Shown here: in pieces, positions 6,206 through 8,930 of the stretch
Layout: the number at the start of each line of letters is the position of its first letter
How positions within the stretch are numbered: position 1 is the first letter of the stretch
Assembly: GCA_020216625.1 (NCBI GenBank)
Contig: JAIUYB010000066.1
Coordinates: 1 to 8,930 of the forward strand
DNA: 8,930 bases
Origin: Desulfarculus sp.
Lineage (GTDB): Bacteria > Desulfobacterota > Desulfarculia > Desulfarculales > Desulfarculaceae
Direction of reading: 5' to 3'
The notes under the pieces: generated by a model
The model's database searches: none
Told to the model about the DNA's origin: nothing
The model's input: only the letters and a program-made list of their open reading frames with translations
Made by a program: the position numbers and the translations under genes

Positions 6206-6240
6206 AAAAAGGAAGGCCGGGGAGGATTCCCCCCCCGGCC
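6206..6240 (-). terminator. leftward intrinsic terminator downstream of the AlkK-type ligase
   Basis: On the minus strand, GGCCGGGG (6240-6233) pairs with CCCCGGCC (6222-6215), an eight-bp stem with a ten-base loop. It is followed by TTCC and TTTTT (6210-6206). It faces the rightward terminator at 6121-6155, so the two transcripts meet head-on and each has a stop signal. Confidence 0.6.
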
Positions 6241-6377
6241 TGGGTTTACGGAACCCGAAGCGGAACCTCGGTTCGCGCTGGAAATCGAGCAGGAGAAAGA
6301 ACTTGACGCGCGCCAGAGGTCGTCCGGTCGAGCTTGATTCTTCGCTTGGGGCGCGCGCCCGTTCCGCTCCAGGTCCG

Positions 6378-6396
6378 TAACTGACTGGTTCAGTAA
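6378..6396. promoter_or_regulatory. TetR-like palindrome without an obvious target gene
   Basis: TAACTGACTGGTTCAGTAA contains ACTGA (6380-6384) and TCAGT (6390-6394) as an inverted repeat around five bases. The form is like that of TetR-family operators. It lies downstream of both convergent genes, not at a promoter I can recognise. Confidence 0.3.
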
Positions 6397-6405
6397 AGTT
6401 TCATT

Positions 6406-6425
6406 AAAAATCACCCCCCCGGGGG
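6406..6425 (-). terminator. proximal terminator-like element of the AlkK-type ligase gene
   Basis: On the minus strand a C5G7 tract (6425-6414) can fold into a four-bp stem with a four-base loop and is followed by TGA and TTTTT (6410-6406). It starts 17 bases after the ligase stop. The stem is short, so it probably works together with the stronger hairpin at 6240-6206. Confidence 0.4.
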
Positions 6426-6441
6426 CTGGTTCGGGACTCCG

Positions 6442-8100
6442 CTAGTTGCCGCCCTTGGCCAGGTCCATGCGGATCTGACGCTTGTTGATCTTGCCCACGC
6501 TGGTCTTGGGGATGGCCTCCACCACCAGAATCTTGTCCGGCACCGCGTACTTGCTGATGGTGCCGTCGGCCACGAACTTGCCCAGGAACGCGCGGATGTC
6601 CTCGCCGCTCAAGTCCGCCTGGCCGGGTTTGGCCACCACCGTGGCCAGGGGCCGCTCGCCCCACTTGTCGTCGGCCACGCCCACCACCGCCGCCTCGCTG
6701 ACCCCGGGGTGCTGGCTGATCAGGGATTCCAGCTCCAGGGAGGAGACCCACTCGCCGCCGGTCTTGATCACGTCCTTCAGGCGGTCGGTGATCTTGACAT
6801 ATCCCTCCTGGTCGCGCACCGCGATGTCGCCGGTGTGCAGGTAGCCGCCCTCCCAGAGTTCCTCGGCCTTGTCCGGGGCCTTGTGATAACCCATGGTCAG
6901 CCAGGGGGCGCGCACCACGATCTCGCCGGCGCTCTTGCCGTCGGCGGGCTGGTCGCGGAACATGGGATCCACGATGCGCAGGTCCACCAGGGGAATGGGC
7001 AGGCCGGTGCGGGTGCGCACGTCCACCTGGTACTCCAGGTCGGCCGAGAGCCGGTCCGGGCGCAGCATGGCCAGCGTCAGGATGGGGCAGGTCTCGCTCA
7101 TGCCGTAGCCGGTGTAGACGTCGATGCCCCGCTGCAACGCGGCCCGGGCCAGGCCCCGGGGCAGGGCCGAACCGCCGATGATCACCTTCCAGCGCGAGAG
7201 ATCCACCGACTTGGCCGCCTCGGCGCTGAGCAGCATGTGCAGGATGGTGGGCACGCAGTGAGAGAAGGTGACGCCCTCGGTCACCAGCAGCTTGAGCATC
7301 ATCGGCGGCTCGTAGCGGCCGGGGTAGACCTGTTTGACCCCCAGCACCGTGGCCACGTAGGGCACGCCCCAGGCGTGGACGTGGAACATCGGGGTCAGGG
7401 GCATGTAGACGTCGTTGGAGCGGAAGCGGCCCTGGGCGTGGAAGGAGCCCACCGCGGTCAGGGTGGCCAGGGTGTGCAGCACCAACTGGCGGTGGCTGAA
7501 GTAGACACCCTTGGGGTCGCCGGTGGTGCCGGTGGTGTAGAAGGTGGTGGCCTTGGCGTTCTCGTCGAAATCCGGGAACTCATACGTATCGCCGGCCGCG
7601 GCCAGGAGCGCCTCGTATTCACCGGCCAGCTCCATCTTGACCGCCGGCAGGTTGTCATCCTTGAGGGCCACGACCTGCTTGACCGTCTTCAACTCGCTGC
7701 GGATGGAGTCGATCAGGGGCAGGAAGTCCTGGTGGCACAGCACCACGGTGTCCTCGGCGTGGTTCATGGTCCACAACACCTGCTCCGGGCTCAGGCGGAC
7801 GTTGACCGTGTGCAGCACCGCGCCCATCATGGGCACCGCGAAAAAGCACTCCAGGTAGCGGTGGGAGTCCCAGTCCAGCACCGCCACCACGTCGCCCGGC
7901 CCCACCCCCAGGCCGGCCAGGGCGTTGGCCAGCTTGCGCACCCGGCGGTCGAAATCCCGGTAGGTCATCCGGAACTGATCGCGATAGACGATCTCCTGGT
8001 CCGGGGCGTAAAGCACCGGGGTGTGTAGGAGATGCTTGATCAGCAGGGGATAGGCGTAGGCGGACTGGGTCTTCTCCACGAGCTGCACACCTTTGGCCAT
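6442..8100 (-). CDS. medium/long-chain fatty acid-CoA ligase, AlkK-like
   Basis: A 552-aa AMP-forming acyl-CoA synthetase that would activate fatty acids for beta-oxidation in the cytoplasm. The phosphate loop YTTGTTGDPKG is at 188-198, the acyl-pocket segment PMFHVHAWG at 237-245, YGMSE at 332-336, YLHTGD at 420-425, the hinge D439 in TDRLKD, GGEWVSS.ELE at 448-457, and the catalytic lysine K537 in TSVGKINK. The N-terminal DWDSHRYLECFFAVPMMGAV (76-95) and the GEW motif are hallmarks of the AlkK-type subfamily and differ clearly from the ligase at 4180-5733. The ATG at 8100 follows GGGAGG at seven bases. The gene converges on the TRAP operon and lies downstream of a sigma-54 activator on the same strand, separated by 216 bases that hold a candidate -24/-12 promoter. 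No catalytic residue is missing. Confidence 0.92.
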   Translation of the reverse strand: MAKGVQLVEKTQSAYAYPLLIKHLLHTPVLYAPDQEIVYRDQFRMTYRDFDRRVRKLANALAGLGVGPGDVVAVLDWDSHRYLECFFAVPMMGAVLHTVNVRLSPEQVLWTMNHAEDTVVLCHQDFLPLIDSIRSELKTVKQVVALKDDNLPAVKMELAGEYEALLAAAGDTYEFPDFDENAKATTFYTTGTTGDPKGVYFSHRQLVLHTLATLTAVGSFHAQGRFRSNDVYMPLTPMFHVHAWGVPYVATVLGVKQVYPGRYEPPMMLKLLVTEGVTFSHCVPTILHMLLSAEAAKSVDLSRWKVIIGGSALPRGLARAALQRGIDVYTGYGMSETCPILTLAMLRPDRLSADLEYQVDVRTRTGLPIPLVDLRIVDPMFRDQPADGKSAGEIVVRAPWLTMGYHKAPDKAEELWEGGYLHTGDIAVRDQEGYVKITDRLKDVIKTGGEWVSSLELESLISQHPGVSEAAVVGVADDKWGERPLATVVAKPGQADLSGEDIRAFLGKFVADGTISKYAVPDKILVVEAIPKTSVGKINKRQIRMDLAKGGN

Positions 8101-8170
8101 GCGGCATCCTCCCTTGTGCTGCGGACGGGTGAAAAACGGGCGCTAATATTCTGGTTTGGGACAATTGCAC

Positions 8171-8186
8171 AACAAGAAGCATGCCA
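8171..8186 (-). promoter_or_regulatory. candidate sigma-54 (-24/-12) promoter of the AlkK-type ligase
   Basis: On the minus strand TGGCATGCTTCTTGTT matches TGGCAYR-N4-TTGCW perfectly at the -24 part and in spacing, but has GT in place of GC at -12. Transcription would start near 8160, about 60 bases before the ATG. The upstream sigma-54 activator gene and dyad support it; the -12 mismatch weakens it. A poor sigma-70 alternative (TTGTGC, then AATATT) overlaps. Confidence 0.4.
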
Positions 8187-8230
8187 ACAGAGCGGCACGC
8201 GCAACGTCCGGGTAACAGCTCGGGATTAAA

Positions 8231-8249
8231 GGCTATTTTATAGCTAGCC
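8231..8249. repeat. nested small inverted repeats between the activator and ligase genes
   Basis: GGCTA (8231-8235) pairs with TAGCC (8245-8249), or alternatively GCTAT (8232-8236) with ATAGC (8240-8244). On the minus strand the outer hairpin is followed by TTTAAT, so a weak terminator after the activator gene is possible. Confidence 0.3.
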
Positions 8250-8301
8250 TCCAGCTGCTTTGTAACTGCGTACGATTTTTCGGATTTTTCGCGGCGATTG
8301 T

Positions 8302-8335
8302 GTCCGATATTTAGGACTAGTCCTGAATATCGGAC
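8302..8335. promoter_or_regulatory. 34-bp near-perfect palindrome, likely upstream activator site
   Basis: Arms GTCCGATATTTAGGACT and AGTCCTGAATATCGGAC are inverted repeats with a single mismatched pair (8312 with 8325) and no spacer. The centre falls inside the TAG stop codon of the activator gene. No T-tract follows on either strand, so a terminator is unlikely. The centre is about 158 bases upstream of the predicted sigma-54 start site, where enhancer-binding proteins normally bind. Confidence 0.55.
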
Positions 8336-8930
8336 GAGTCGGTCTCCCGCTGGCCGGGGCGCGGCAGACCATGTTCCTTGAGCAGTTCGTAAAGCCGTGA
8401 GCGGGAGAGCCCCGAGGCGCGGCAGGCCCCGGCGACATCCCCGGCATGACTGGCCATCAGGTTAGCCAAGTAGATTCGGTCCTGGATCCGGCGATGCTCG
8501 CGCAGGCTGGGCAGGCCATCATCCGCGGCGCTGGCATTGGCCGGCGGCAAGGCCCCCGACCCTGGAAGCCTCTGGGCCGGCGCCCGGCCCAGGGCGGCGC
8601 GGGCCACCTGCACCCGCAGGCTGTCGGGCAGATGGCGGGCGAAAAGCGTGGGCGCGGTCCCGGCCCGGGCCAGGGCGTGTTCCAGGGCCTGGACCAGCTC
8701 GCGCACGTTGCCAGGCCAGGCGTGGGCGGCCAGGGCCTCCATGAACTCCGGCGAGAGCCCCTTGCTGGCCAGGCCGTAGCGGGCGCAGAGCCGCTCCAGG
8801 TGGAAATTCACCAGGGCGCGCAGGTCGTCGCCCCGCGCGCGCAGCGGCGGCAGATTCAGGGCCAGGCCCCGCAGGCGGAACAAGAGATCGCTGCGGAAGC
8901 GGCCGGCCTGGGCCATCTCGCCCAAATCGC
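8317..8930 (-). CDS. sigma-54-dependent transcriptional activator, C-terminal part, cut by the right edge
   Basis: About 203 residues of the C-terminus are visible; the start, any sensory domain, the Walker motifs and the GAFTGA loop lie beyond the window. What remains is the end of the AAA+ domain: GRFRSDLLFRL followed by LNLPPLRARGDDLRAL, then AHAWPGNVREL, the sensor-II motif of enhancer-binding proteins. A Pro/Ala-rich linker leads to a Fis-type helix-turn-helix at the end (DVAGACRASGLSRSRLYELLKEHGL). Such proteins hydrolyse ATP to open sigma-54 RNA polymerase promoters. The frame ends at TAG (8319-8317), with an in-frame TAA two codons later. The stop codon is embedded in a 34-bp palindrome, probably its own binding site, and the next gene downstream on the same strand is the AlkK-type ligase, its likely target. 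The signal it senses is unknown. Confidence 0.9.
   Translation of the reverse strand, partial: DLGEMAQAGRFRSDLLFRLRGLALNLPPLRARGDDLRALVNFHLERLCARYGLASKGLSPEFMEALAAHAWPGNVRELVQALEHALARAGTAPTLFARHLPDSLRVQVARAALGRAPAQRLPGSGALPPANASAADDGLPSLREHRRIQDRIYLANLMASHAGDVAGACRASGLSRSRLYELLKEHGLPRPGQRETDSSDIQD

Noticed and set aside
6049..6414. Minus-strand open frame (121 codons) in the convergent intergenic region
   Set aside because: It runs through two terminator hairpins, is biased to Arg, Gly and Ser, and has no plausible ribosome site.
6709..8028. Long plus-strand open frame (439 codons) antisense to the AlkK-type ligase
   Set aside because: The composition is typical of a complementary-strand shadow, and the opposite strand encodes an intact enzyme with all catalytic motifs.
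8302..8335. The palindrome as an intrinsic terminator of the activator gene
   Set aside because: There is no spacer for a loop beyond the central bases and no T-tract after it on either strand.
1..8930. CRISPR array, insertion sequence, tRNA or rRNA
   Set aside because: No regularly spaced repeats, transposase motifs, terminal inverted repeats or RNA gene signatures were found on either strand.

Overview
The window is GC-rich DNA with protein-coding genes on both strands. It looks like an accessory or catabolic locus of a proteobacterium-like organism. The mix of a TRAP carboxylate transporter, several CoA ligases, a VAO-type FAD oxidoreductase and a sigma-54 enhancer-binding regulator is common in Desulfobacterota (the former Deltaproteobacteria, for example Desulfarculus-like organisms). 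That placement is an inference from gene style and GC content; no rRNA or other marker gene is present.

Left part (1-1100): the N-terminal 154 codons of a FAD-binding oxidoreductase run off the left edge on the minus strand. A 638-bp divergent intergenic region separates it from a plus-strand operon. Each direction has a recognisable sigma-70-like promoter, and AACTA/TAGTT half-sites sit on the -10 region of both, which suggests one shared regulator. The plus-strand promoter lies about 270 bp upstream of the first gene and leaves a long leader that ends in a tandem AAGGAG ribosome binding site.

Central operon (1101-5733, plus): a complete TRAP transporter, with a periplasmic binding protein (DctP), small membrane subunit (DctQ) and large membrane subunit (DctM), followed by a 517-aa acyl-CoA synthetase. 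A strong hairpin separates dctP from dctQ. The logical reading is an uptake-and-activation module: a carboxylate is bound in the periplasm, imported by ion-coupled transport, and trapped as a CoA thioester. The divergent FAD enzyme may act on the same compound before or after import. The substrate cannot be read from the sequence.

Convergent intergenic region (5734-6441): 708 bp with no convincing gene, but with several GC hairpins followed by T-rich tracts. Two face right and end the plus operon; two face left and end the minus-strand gene. Between them is a more AT-rich, structured stretch with a candidate leftward promoter, and near the right end an orphan TetR-like palindrome.

Right part (6442-8930, minus): a 552-aa AlkK-type medium/long-chain fatty-acid CoA ligase, preceded by the C-terminal part of a sigma-54-dependent activator (AAA+ remnant plus Fis-type helix-turn-helix) that enters from the right edge. 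A near-perfect 34-bp palindrome is centred on the activator's stop codon, and a -24/-12-like element lies about 120-150 bp downstream of it, ahead of the ligase. Together these look like an enhancer-binding activator and its own target promoter. No transposase, CRISPR array, tRNA or rRNA was seen.
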